From: Symsagittifera roscoffensis
Lineage: Eukaryota > Xenacoelomorpha > Acoela > Convolutidae
Assembly (NCBI RefSeq): GCF_963678635.1
Contig: NC_087062.1
Coordinates: forward strand, 61,485,584 to 61,549,583
Length of the DNA stretch: 64,000 bases
Reading direction: 5' to 3'
Shown: positions 35,001 through 47,000 of the stretch, in pieces
How the letters are laid out: each line of letters begins with the position of its first letter
Position numbering within the stretch: position 1 is the first letter of the stretch
The notes under the pieces: model-generated
The model's database searches: none
Told to the model about the DNA's origin: nothing
What the model saw: the letters and a program-made list of their open reading frames with translations, nothing else
Position numbers and translations under genes: made by a program

Positions 35001-38000
35001 AGTGTCCTATTTAGTAAATGAGGTGAGTAAACGGACATCCAGGTCGACCTACTCGCCCAGTCATTTCAACTCAGAGATCGATACGAGAGGCTGCCGAGAG
35101 GCTGTTTCACATCCTCTCTCAATCCATCAGTTGCAAAGACGGAACCTAAATGCTTTTAGAACCTATTCCATGGATGAGAAATGGTTCTCTGATGTCACAA
35201 AGAAATTAATTTGTCGACACAGAACACAATAATCATTAGGAAATCAATCAATTGGATTGTTTTGTAGGCTTTTATTAGACAGTGACATTGAAAATGAAAC
35301 AGCACATATCAGATATCTTCATATATAGGGCAGCGCTGTAGCTATATAATTTAACACATTGCCAACAAATGCATGTGTGAATCGACAAGATAGGTATTCG
35401 GAGTGCGGTAGGGTTCATAGGAGCGTGAGCAAATAGACAAGGGAAGCAAGCCAAACATCCGATCAATCTGTCCATATAAACAGTAACAGACACCCCACTA
35501 GAGCATTTTCTGTGGTTACGCCGAGGCAACTACAACGCAACAACAAGAAACAAATGCCATAAAAATTATTGCCAAAAAAATTTTGAGACACAAATTCAAA
35601 ATTCAAAGACGCTCCACCCTTTTTACATCCCTCTTGAAACCTATGATAACATTACAATCTGTGTTTGCATTTCAAATGACAAAATATATGACAACTAAAC
35701 CGACATCAATGAGGGAAAAAAACAAAAAAGGAACTTATGCTAGAAAGGTAGTAAAATTAAAGATTATTTTCAAGATTATTTTTTTATAAATTAGAAGATA
35801 ATTCGACAATTTGAAAGTTAAGCTGACACAGTATAAGCAATCAATTGATAGTCGACAATTCAACCTTTTCTTTAAAAAAACCATTTCAAACAATTCAAAA
35901 CAAAAGTCAGGCCGTGATTCAACTGTAGGCCAGGGGCGAATTTGGGGGGGGGGGGGGTTGCGGACGCTTTTTCCTCAGGGATTCGACCCCCTGCCGACCC
36001 TAAGGGTCCCCCCTTTGTTACCTTTTAAGAAATCCATTTTGGCCGACCGACCCTAAAATTTTTCTAAAGGTGCCTTGGGCGCCAAAATATACTAATTGTG
36101 AGGGGGGAGCGCGCGCCGAAAAAACGCGATTTTTTTGTCAACATTTTCCGAAAAGTGCCTTTTTAGGACTATTTTTTCAAAATTTTGCCTGCGGCGCAGA
36201 AAATTTGCCCCCCCCGCCCCAATTTCGAATTTTTTTTTTGGAAAATCCACCCCCTCCTCGAGAAAATTCTAGATCCGCCCCCCTGCTGTAAGCCTTAAAA
36301 TCCAAAAGACGATCACGAAATCAAAAAACAAACCGGAAAATTGAAATTGAGTCTGAAAAATTTTAAGACTTTCTTTAAAAAAAAACGTTCACTACGTTCA
36401 TTACTCTTCTCTTAAAAATTGTTCACACCGCAATTTGGTAAAAACAGTAAAAAACTATTCACTTGCTCACAGAAAATTTGAGAAAGTCATTGTTAACGAA
36501 CATTGAACACGGGGTGAAACTTTGCCTTTGGGTGTGTATTAGTTTCTCTTCAACGCAAAATCAGGTACCAAACAAAAAATAGCCAGCAGACAATAGGAAG
36601 AGACAAAGCCAAGAAAATTTTTTTGGTTCATTCCGACCATAGATTTAGTAAACAAGCAAAATTGGACAACAATTTTGACACAAAGGCGAAGCGGAGCTTC
36701 GCAGATTGCGATACAACAGAAACAAAATAAAAAGATAAATAGAAAATGTTGAAAAAAGCTTATATAATCAAAACCTTCGTATGTCTACAAAAAATATAAA
36801 CATATCCAACAGACAGTTGGAAAACCGTCAATGAACACAAGTTAACAGAAAAAAAAACTGATTTTTTTTGGAAAAATCTCAATTTTCGAATTTCAAAAAA
36901 TGGACGCCCTTAAAACTCTTTAATTTTCAATAACAATTTATCATTGACACTTATTTGATAAACCTAACTAATTTTTGAAAACTGGATCAATAGATTAAAA
37001 TTTTATTTCGCTGTGAAACCTGATAATTAAAATCCATTTTCGAAGTTAGTAGTCGATCACGTTTTTCGTGACTTACACAGTTTTGCTGTTCGATAGCGGA
37101 GTTTGCTGTCTTTTTAAGAAAACAAAAAACTGAATTGAAAAAATCAAAAGTCAAAGCTCAAAAAAAGTAATTTTGAGCCTGAACAAATTTCGTTTAAGAC
37201 TTTTCCAGGAAAAAAATACGAAAAAAAAACATCGCGACCTATATAAGAGTCTGAACTACGTTCATCGACTCTTAACTAGGGGCCAACCAAAGAAGAGGGC
37301 ACCTGTTTAATATTTTTGAGATTTCTATTCTGATGCGATATGGAATAGGTAGTTGTTTCTCTTCATAGTTTCTTTACTCTTAAAACTGTTGTTTCTACTA
37401 AAATAATTGAAAAAAGTGAAAAATTTGGAAATATTGAATTTTTCCAAAGAACGTAACCTTTCTCTTACAGAAGTTTGAAAAGCTGTTTCTGTATAAAAAG
37501 TCTCGCAGCCGGTTGTTTCGATTGACTTCTTCATTTCAGATTTGATCAAGTAGTTTTTAAGAGAAGTTCAATTTTCTACAAAACGGTGAAACCTTCAAAA
37601 AAAATTCGCTTTTCGAAATCCAGAACATTTTTTCTGCCAAAAAAAAGGTTTAGGTAGCTTCAGCAAAAAAAAAATGCCCAAACTTGTTTCATCGATTGAC
37701 CATTTAAACAGAATTGGCAGAGTGGTTTTCGAGAAAAAATTAGAAAAATTTGACTCTTTTGAAGGCAATTACTTTTTTCTAAAAAAAATTGAAAAACTTA
37801 TGGCTAGGCCATATATAAAGGTAGGATTTCAACAACAAGTTGTTTCAATTGAACTCTTGATACCAGATTTTGCAAGATAGTTTCCTCACGAAGTTTCACA
37901 AAAAAAAAAACAGTTCACAAATCAAAAGTTTCACTTTTCCGACAACCATAGCTTTTTGTGTAAAAATATTTGGGCGCTGCTGATTATGTGGAAGATATTC

Positions 38001-41000
38001 ACGCAGCCTGTAATTTCCATTGAGCCCAAAACTCAAATTTTTGAGCATAATCTTTTCAAAAAACAGATGATTTTTCAGAGAATGTTAAAATTTGTGAGGC
38101 TTATGCAGAATAGACAAATGCAGCCTGTAATTTTGATTGAACCCAAAAACCCAATTTTGGGAGGATAGTTCGAGAAAAGTCAAAAAGTTTTTAAAAAAAT
38201 CAAAAAATTGACTTTTCCGAGGGCAATAATTTATGCAGAAAAACTTCTGAAAGGGCCGCTAATGCAGGGGCGCTTCCCAAATCGAACGCAAACTTAGGAG
38301 TCCAAATCGTCTTTAGTTGCAAAATTTCATCTCAGCCATGCTCAAATTGAAAAAGACAGCTGAGAGAAAAGACAAGATGGTAGCTAAAAGTCCAGTAAAA
38401 TCTTGCGCAAAAAACAATATCAACTTTCTACAGGAAAAAGCTAAGTTTGCTGCTAGTAGAGACAGAGAAAATAAAGGTCTCAGAGACTAAAGAGTATAAT
38501 AGTCGTTTATACAAAAAGGTTTGATTGAAATCAATTTGGCACTTCTTTTCACTTCCGAAAAAAAGCGGAAATCTTTAATATTTGCGATCGAATAAAAACC
38601 GCATTTGTTGCTTTCTGATGTTCTCACTATGAGATTTCGGAGATGTCACCCCACTCAGAGCAGGAGATGAGTCTATCATAGTCATCCTCTTCCTCTTCAT
38701 CTTCGTCGTCCTCCCCTTCCTCTTCAGGGTCCCACTGTTCTCCATGTGCTCTTAAGTCCTCTTCCATCATGTAATTCGAGTACATATCCGGATTGCTCCG
38801 CAGAGAGTGAAACATCTGGAATGCTACTCTGGCATTGGGTACTACAGACACACTGCCATTCGCTCCCCCTCCCCCTGTAGTCATGTAAGCAAACACTCCC
38901 AATTGGGGCTGATTTGCGGGACTATTCTGTTGCACCGGAACGAGGTGAGGAGTCATTTTTGTAGATGGCGCGAAATTGTAACCTGCCGCTGCATATGCAT
39001 TATTTGGAGCGGGCGCTTGTCGACCTTGACCTCTAGCATTGGGGTTCATATGCTGTTCATGTTGCTGCTTTTGCTGAGGTTGCTTCTTCATGTTCATGTT
39101 CTTCGCATTATTATTACATCTAGCGCACTTCATTAAGGTACTGGCACCACATGGACACCTGGAGTTTTGTCTGTTAGCGTGTGGCGATTTGTTGGACATA
39201 ATTGGACTATTGTTGCTACCGCTTTTCACACTCAGGATGTTCTGCTGTATCGCTGTGTTTTCCTGTGATGTGCTCTTGAAATGTACGTTACGTCTGGTGT
39301 TTTTTGGCGAAGAATTACCAGTGCCACTTGGCATAATGCTCAGCCAGCTCGAAAATATGAGCAATTCAGAGCTCCAACATATCACTACGGTTCAAGATTC
39401 ATTAACTTAACCGATTCCTGATAATATCCAGTCCAGGCTTGGCGATGAAGACGACAGGTAAGTAGAACTAATAACTATCCATCGCACAGGGTCTTCCGTA
39501 AAATTACAATGCAAAGACTCGAAGAGCACAAATTAAAACAAGGGCTATCAACACGAATGACAATTAGTCGCAATTTCTGACGATATAATCCTACAATGTA
39601 ATCTATCTTGAAAGGTTTCGCTGGAAATGGCAATGAATTTGGATATGAGCCGGAAGCTGCTTGTCCTTCTGTCTCCCTCTTGTTAGTCTGGATCTGGTGT
39701 CTGTTCTGGGTCTTGAGGATTTCGTTTAGCGCGTGTGCTAATATATACTAAACTGCACTAGTGTGCCCTAGTTAGTAATATTATTAATTCTCAGCTGCAG
39801 CTGCTGCTGTTGCTTCTCCGGTGCAGTTTCAAAGCACAGTCGAGTCTGTGTGCCATTTGTCGAAACAACTGCGAGGTTTCGTGCTGTTTGCTATTATAAT
39901 GTATTAATGTGTTATGATATACTGTTCTACGAGTTGGTTTTTAAGCTTACTTTCCTTCTCTCTCTCTCTTTCTTTTCTTCCGCTGTTTCGTATCGCTGCT
40001 CGCTTCTGCTGGGTTGCTTTTGGCCGTGAGTGGGGGCCGTTTGATGTTTAATGGGACTGGGAAGTTTGTTTTGCTTTGTGTTTTAACTACTTTTCTAGAG
40101 CAACAACATACCAGCGCCACACAGCATACCAGAGTAATTCGGAAGAGTGAATTAGTGAATTAAGCGAGCGGATTAAGCCAGTTAAGACCACTTAGCCAGT
40201 TAGCTTAGGTTGTCTTGTCTATAGGTCCTGTCGTCTGCTCCTATTCTCTTATTATTATTATACATTCTTCTCCCAACAAGACCTAGTTGCGTTTAACAGT
40301 CTAGTCTAATTGCCAAAACCCGTCCCTCTTTCTTTCTATTCTATGGTCCTACATTTATTCCGCACACTTGTTTTGTTTAATGTTGTTTCTCTTTCTTTGA
40401 TTGCAATTTTCCCAAATAAATCCCAAACTACACAGACAAAACGTCCCACAAACCAGTACTATATGGTACTGCACAGTTTCAGACATGGTAGAAATACTAT
40501 GCTAGTTTCACAGTGTAGCCTGGAGAAATGCCTTCTCGATCTGTATCTCTTCGTTAATTGTATTCTGTCCCTCCCTACGTATCACAGCTGTTGTTGCAAT
40601 TACTAGTGGTTCTGGTTTACCCCTCATAAATTTTCTTCTCGGAGAGCTACGAGCCTGAAATGTTATGAAGCCGATATGATTCTCGCTAGATATCAAAGTA
40701 TATAACCTGATGACGTAGCCTTTTGAATGCAGCAGTCTACCGTATATTTCTCTTTCTTTGCAGCTTATGAACTTTCGGCTGCCTAATTTTTCGGCTCGTT
40801 AGTTCTCGCAGTCTATTTCAAATTGGCACTACTGGTGGTACATAAAACTGGACTGTATTTGTCGTGTTGTGTAAACAGTGGCGCTCAATGTGCTCGTTAA
40901 TGGTATGTTTAACCTTGTCTCACTCCTCATTAAGCACACACTTGTGAGTTTCCATAATAGGCACTTGGCAATGAATGCACTCATAAGATTGAGTTGCCAA

Positions 41001-44000
41001 TTGCAACCTCAGCTTTCAACAATAACGAGAAAGAGGAAAAGGTAAGACACACTGGAGAGTGCTAATTGGTTTGCAGTGCGTCCCAATGAACGTCTAGCAA
41101 CCCAAAACAAACCCCACAGCTCCACGCAACGACAACAACAGCCCCAGCAGCAGATCACTACACATGGCGCCACCAACACTAACCGTGCTACCATCAAAGC
41201 CACAACCTGGAGTAGGAATGGCACTATGGCCATAAACTAACTCCGCAACATAAAACAATGCTCAAATGCAAAACAATGTTGAGGCTGTTGTATACCCGCA
41301 CGTTTAAATATAGAAGAACTAGAACATGATCCCGGAAAAATGTTCTAGTTCTACAAGGAAAATGCGTGCAATAGAACATCCAGCATTTCAATTCAAAATG
41401 GCCCTAATTTTGACCTGTCGCAATCAATTTGTTTCCGCTGCTCTTACTATCATCACTAAATTTAACATTATTTAATGCACGAAAGCTTGAACAACCAGCC
41501 AAATCCTAAAATCAAATTATTTCAATAATTATAGAAATTCAAAAAGACAAACATTCTATTATAATCCTCACAATATTGGTGTTTAATCCATTGCAATTTA
41601 GTTCCAGGATCTGTACTCACTTGTAGGCAGTGGGGTGTCCTGGGGAGGGGAGGTGGTGGTCGATCATGCTCTCCGTGCACATGGATCCCCCGTCTGAGGC
41701 ACTCCCGTCACTGCCCTTGGCCGGCTCCAGCCATGAAACCACTCTCCCATTGTACTCGGGCAACACCGTGCTCTCGTCATTAATCTCCTCCTTCACAAAC
41801 CTAAAAGAAATAATAGCCTCAACATAAATTCTGACAAATGATTACGTCATCTTATACAAAATCAGCTTTTACCATACTCTCACCAGATAAAAACATTTTT
41901 GTTCCGGCCATTGAAAAGTTTTTTTTCCACGCAAAATCAGATACCACACATAATCATCGGAACTTCGAGCGAATAAAGTTAGCGCGAGTGAACTTATTTT
42001 GTTTTTATCCAAAAAAAAACGTTTCCCTGAAGATAATCGGAATGGTTGGACTGATATACCATATTAAAGCCATATCAGCCCCGATTCAAACGAAATTTTG
42101 AAAAAAATCAAAAAGTTTGCCCAGTTTCGAGAGAAATTGCTTCAAAATTTTTCAGTTTTAGTACAATTTCGAGCGAGTAAAGTAAGCGAGCAAAATTATT
42201 TATCGAAGATTTTTAACGTCGTTTAAGGAAAAAACTCCAAAAAAAAGAATTCTGAAAAAAGTCTAAAAAACATCTTCCAATTCAGAATAACCTTTACTTC
42301 TCATATATGTTTTTAGAACGATTAAATGAAGCAACTTAGGCCCAATTACAAAACAACCAACAGACAGTTGTTGGAACAAAGTCAAGGAACGCAAAAAAAC
42401 TGAACTGTTTTCTTGTATGAAGAACACATGCGTTACAATCAATAAAAGGGCGAATGAGAAAGAGTTTTTGAAAAAACTCCATTGCTGAGGGTATCTACAT
42501 GCTGTGCACAGATATTACAGAAAAAAAAAACCACTATACCAACATTAGGTCTCAAAATTTTTCGTTTCTATATATCACCACAAAAACTCAAAGCATTTGG
42601 TTTCCAATTCACCTGATTTTATTACTACCTGCAGCACCTTAGCTACACAAACACTTTGGCATGAAAAGTGGCAAAAATGACTGTACTTTTATCTTTAATT
42701 GGGCGGATATCTCATAAGATTGATCCTGTTTGTTTTAAAACCACCAATATCCCCAATGAAAAATGCGAACTGCAACGGAAAAAATGGTTCGCAATATAAC
42801 GCTATCATTGCTTGTGTATTTAAGTAAAGGGAACCCAAGAGTTGAGCCAAATTTTTTAAGAAAGGAATTCCATTTCTACGTTGATATTTGAAATTTCAAA
42901 ATCATCAAAACGTTTACCACCATATCAATAGATCTAGAAATTAGAGAGAATAGACAAAAGGTATTTTATCTATACACTTAGTGCCTTCCCTGGCAAATAG
43001 TTTATTTTCTCACTTTTTGTTATGAAAGCGTGGTAGATCGAGCCAATATTTACTAAATACAGCCCAATCATCAATGCTTTGCTTGATCAAACATAGCCGT
43101 AAGACAGTAAAAAAGCATTGAAGAATTCAATGATGCCATAAAAAAGCTCTTACAATTACTACCTTTTATTATTGAAACTTTTTTTAAACAAATTTGAGAG
43201 TTTAAACAACTCAAAAAAAAAGAATTCGGAAAAAATGAAGTCGGACAAAAACAGCTTCCATTTCAGGATAACTTTCACTTGTGATATACCGTTTTAAAAG
43301 GATGAAGTGACGCAACTTGCGCCTAAAATTAAAAAAACAGCCAACAGACAGTTGGAAAAGAGTCAAGGAACGCAAGTAACCAGATAAAAAAATATATCAA
43401 CTTTTGAAGTTTCAAGAAAGAAATAGATAGACTTAAGGCTCTTTGAACTTCTAGAACAATTTTGTATTGACACTTTTTTGATACAATTAACCCAATTTGA
43501 GTAAACTGTGTGGAAAGAAAAAAAATTTTGCTGGCATATCTGAAAATTCATAGAAAAATTTTCACGTTTTTGGTGACCATTACAATTTTGCTGTAGGATA
43601 GTGGAGTTTGCATTTTTTTAACAAAAGAAATGAACTGAATAAAAAATCAAAAGACAAAATGCGAAAAGTAAATTTGAGCCTAAAAAAGACTTTTCCTGAG
43701 AAAAAAAAAGAAAATCATCACGGCCTTTATCAGAGTCTGAACTACGCTCATCGGCTCTCAAAAAAGCTGAGCCGAATGATATCAAAACAGAAATTATCTG
43801 ACAAAATTTGTTTCGATGCAGGAATTATTATTATCTGGTGTGCATGTAATATCTAAAACTCATGCGTGTAGTATCTTTAAAACAGGACTCGAACTTCAAA
43901 ATGTATTCTTTACTAAAATCAAACTTTGAAGCAAAACCAAGAGGTCAGCTAACTGGACATTGATTAACCAAAAATTGAAATAAAGACGACAATACTTGGT

Positions 44001-47000
44001 GATGTGTTGAAATAAGTGGCAGATTCACCGGATAGCTCTTTGTTACATTTCGACCAGTATTTATAAATTATTTCAAAAGCCAAATTTTTTGGCAAAAGAA
44101 GTGTATAACTTGAATTTTAAATAAAATTTGATCAGGCAGAAAAAAAATTATTTTAAAAAACTATCTCAGTAGCGTGTACAATTGATTGCAAATGACATGA
44201 CTATATTATTCATTATGCTTTTCAAACTTAATACGTGCACTATACTCAAAATTACGTAGTAACACATCACCGAATACTTTTTCAAATTCTTTGGGTTTTT
44301 TTTTATACAGATATATTTTGACATCGCAAAGTTTACAACGGAAATTGTTTATATCCCAGTATATATATGGACCACTAAATTCGAATTTAAGACTTTTTTA
44401 CCTGCAATCAATTTTGGTTATTTTAGGGGCTTTCAAAAATGGCAAGTTGGCAATGGTCTGGACTAATAATTGCTCACTTTCGAGAAAAAAGGTAAAATGC
44501 TGAAAATCTAAACGCGAATTATTTATCGTGGAGAGCTATTCCACTCTCAAAATCCCTTCAAATTGGTTTGAAACAAGCTAATAGGTTATATTATTTTCCT
44601 ATATGACTCAATTGACACACTGTCTATTTCATATTGGCCGTTTGGGGAGGAAAATGAACGAATTTCAAAACTTAAACAGTTATAGTATCAAAAACTGTTC
44701 GAGACTAGGTAAAGCGTAATTGGAACCTCTCGGTTTTGCCCTGATGAGTAGAATTTCATTACTACTGTGAGTGCACTTATAATGTTCAACCGACTAATGA
44801 AAACATGAACCTAAATTTTTCACAACACATGAGCTTTTTGTATCACTTAAAATAGGCGAAAACTACTTTATCCTTAAAAATGCCTGCAAGTTGCTTTGTA
44901 AGTAGCACAGAATGTTCCGATCGCAATTATTTACACAGATTCGAAGCTGCTCTTTGCAAACATGGTTGCGCCTCAAAATCTGTGCCATAGTCACTTGACA
45001 ATATGCTAACACTAGCCACCAAGAAAGCAGACAGAACAGATGCTATTAAACTGCGAAAGCTATGCAGCAAAAGCGCCACCAGCTATGCAGCAGTTAGATT
45101 TTGGTGTATTGCATACTTTGTCATTTTGAAGACTTCCCATAAAACAGATTCTGTTCGGAAACTAAAAAGCATGTGCGTTACCTCTATTCCACATGTTGGT
45201 ATTGACGCCTTGGTTTTGAAAATCTAGACGGAAAAAACATGGGCTAAAAATGCTTGAAATTGAAAAAAAATGAGAAAACTGGATTTCAAAAAAAACAATG
45301 TAGAAACACAATACCAGCATTAAATAAGCTTTTATTCTAAATGAGAGGCCATTAAGCCAAAAAAAAACCGTGGGTAGCCTCCCAGTGATCCGAAAAAAAA
45401 TGCCATAAGCAAACATTGTCATAAAAAACTAAGTTTTAAGCTTTGAACTTTTGTACCACAATCGACCTGATTTTTAAGAAAACCAATTTTGTCCTTCACA
45501 CGAGACAAAAAGTTGAATAAGCCAATAAAACATTCGCTCACACTATCTAGGTCTATTAGGCTTTTAAGCAAAAAAAACATAGCCAACAGACAGTTGGAAA
45601 AGAGTCGTTGAACGCAAGGAAACAGAAAAAAACTGAATCATTTTTTGAAAAAGCTTTAACTTCCAAACTAAAATTTGTATGACCTTAAACCTCTTTGAAG
45701 AACAAAAAAATATGATTGACACTTTTTGATTAAAAAAACCAATTATAGAAAACTGAATCAATAGGTAAATTTTTTATTCCGCTGGGAAATCTGAAAAACA
45801 AAATCCAATTTCGAAACTGGAAGTCGATCGCGTTTGTTCGTGACCTTCAAACTTTTGCTGTTCAATATTGGAATTAGCTTACATTTTAACAAAGGAACTG
45901 AACTTATCTTATAAGAAAGCAAAAGTCAAACCGCGAAAACTAATTTGAGCGTGAACTAATTTTTTTCATTGAACTAACATTGAAAAAAAATCATCGCGAA
46001 ATATATTACAGTCGCCATTAGGCTCAGCTCCTCGACTCTTAAAAAACAATAGGAGAAAACAAAATAATCACGAACTACAATGAAAATTTCATCCAACACA
46101 AGATGTGGAAACTAAGTAGACAGATAATAGGCAGACAAACGTCGAAAGTCTCCGACGAGTCATACTGAAAACACAAGTTCCACCGAATCTCGAAATCCTG
46201 CCCTAGAGCTCCTGTAAAGTCAATCGCATTACATCTTTTTAAAAACCGAGCATAGATTTGTTTAATAAAAACATAGTCTACAGACGGTTGGAAAAAAGTC
46301 AATGTTCGCAAGTAAACAAAAAAATTATTGACTTTCGAACTTCCCAGAAAAAAATAGATGGATTTAAAGCTCTTTGAATTTATAGAAAACTTTATGATTG
46401 ACTTTTTGTTAATGAAATTAACCCAATTTGAGAAAACTGGATCAACAGGTAAAATTTTTATTTCGCTGGGAAATTGGATAATTAAACTCCATTTTCAAAA
46501 TTAACAAAGGAAAGGAACTGAACTTAAAAAGAAATCAAAAATGAACCCGAGAAAAAGTAAATATGAAATTGAACAACAATATTTAAGACTTTCCCTCTTA
46601 AAAATCAGCACGACCTTTATAAGGGTCTGAACAAAGTTCATCGACTCTTAAAAATTTGTTAAGGGAAAAACCTACTTCCTGATTATAAGACACGTTGAAT
46701 GAGAAGCATACTGCTCTGATCTAGACAACGAACCTAATTATCAATTAAGTGGGAAAGTAATGCAAACAAACAACGAGTGAAACGAAAACAAATTGAATGC
46801 AATTTGGCGGAAAAAAATCAATTTAAACAGTAAACAAATTGCTTAAACATTAATAAGCTTGAAATAGTTTGTTTTACTTTTTCACTTACTTGAGGATCAA
46901 ATGTTATGTCTAGATCAGACACGTCTGCTTGACATTAACCCAAGACAGTTGCTCTCGCAAGTTTAAAAATGAGGAAAAACAATTCTGAAGCTTATATATG

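Larger units (their letters stand above)
32622..38626. other. Dvl intron 3, part between exon 4 and the orphan gene
   Basis: It contains hAT-type MITEs (33,774-34,198 and 35,931-36,285), degenerate relatives (about 32,080-32,310 and 33,258-33,640), a SINE head (34,452-34,545), a unique stretch (34,900-35,560), a hairpin-family copy (36,802-37,276) and a tandem array (37,320-38,300). No coding region is supported. Confidence 0.55.

Noticed and set aside
35002-35529. Open frames on both strands in a repeat-free patch of intron 3.
   Set aside because: No domain, no splice context and no bias favouring either strand.
36802-37276. A Helitron interpretation of the hairpin-ended repeats.
   Set aside because: The 3' hairpin lies at the very end and no CTRR follows it at the expected distance; no TC start is evident.
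41080-41230. Plus-strand open stretch rich in Gln and Thr ([19 protein letters not shown]) after an acceptor-like TTTGCAG.
   Set aside because: The upstream donor-like site would give an intron of about 37 bp and the phases do not join. No second exon or conservation is visible.
45003-45227. A 74-codon plus-strand frame with protein-like start.
   Set aside because: It coincides with the SINE-like unit shared with 28.9 kb, so it is repeat sequence.
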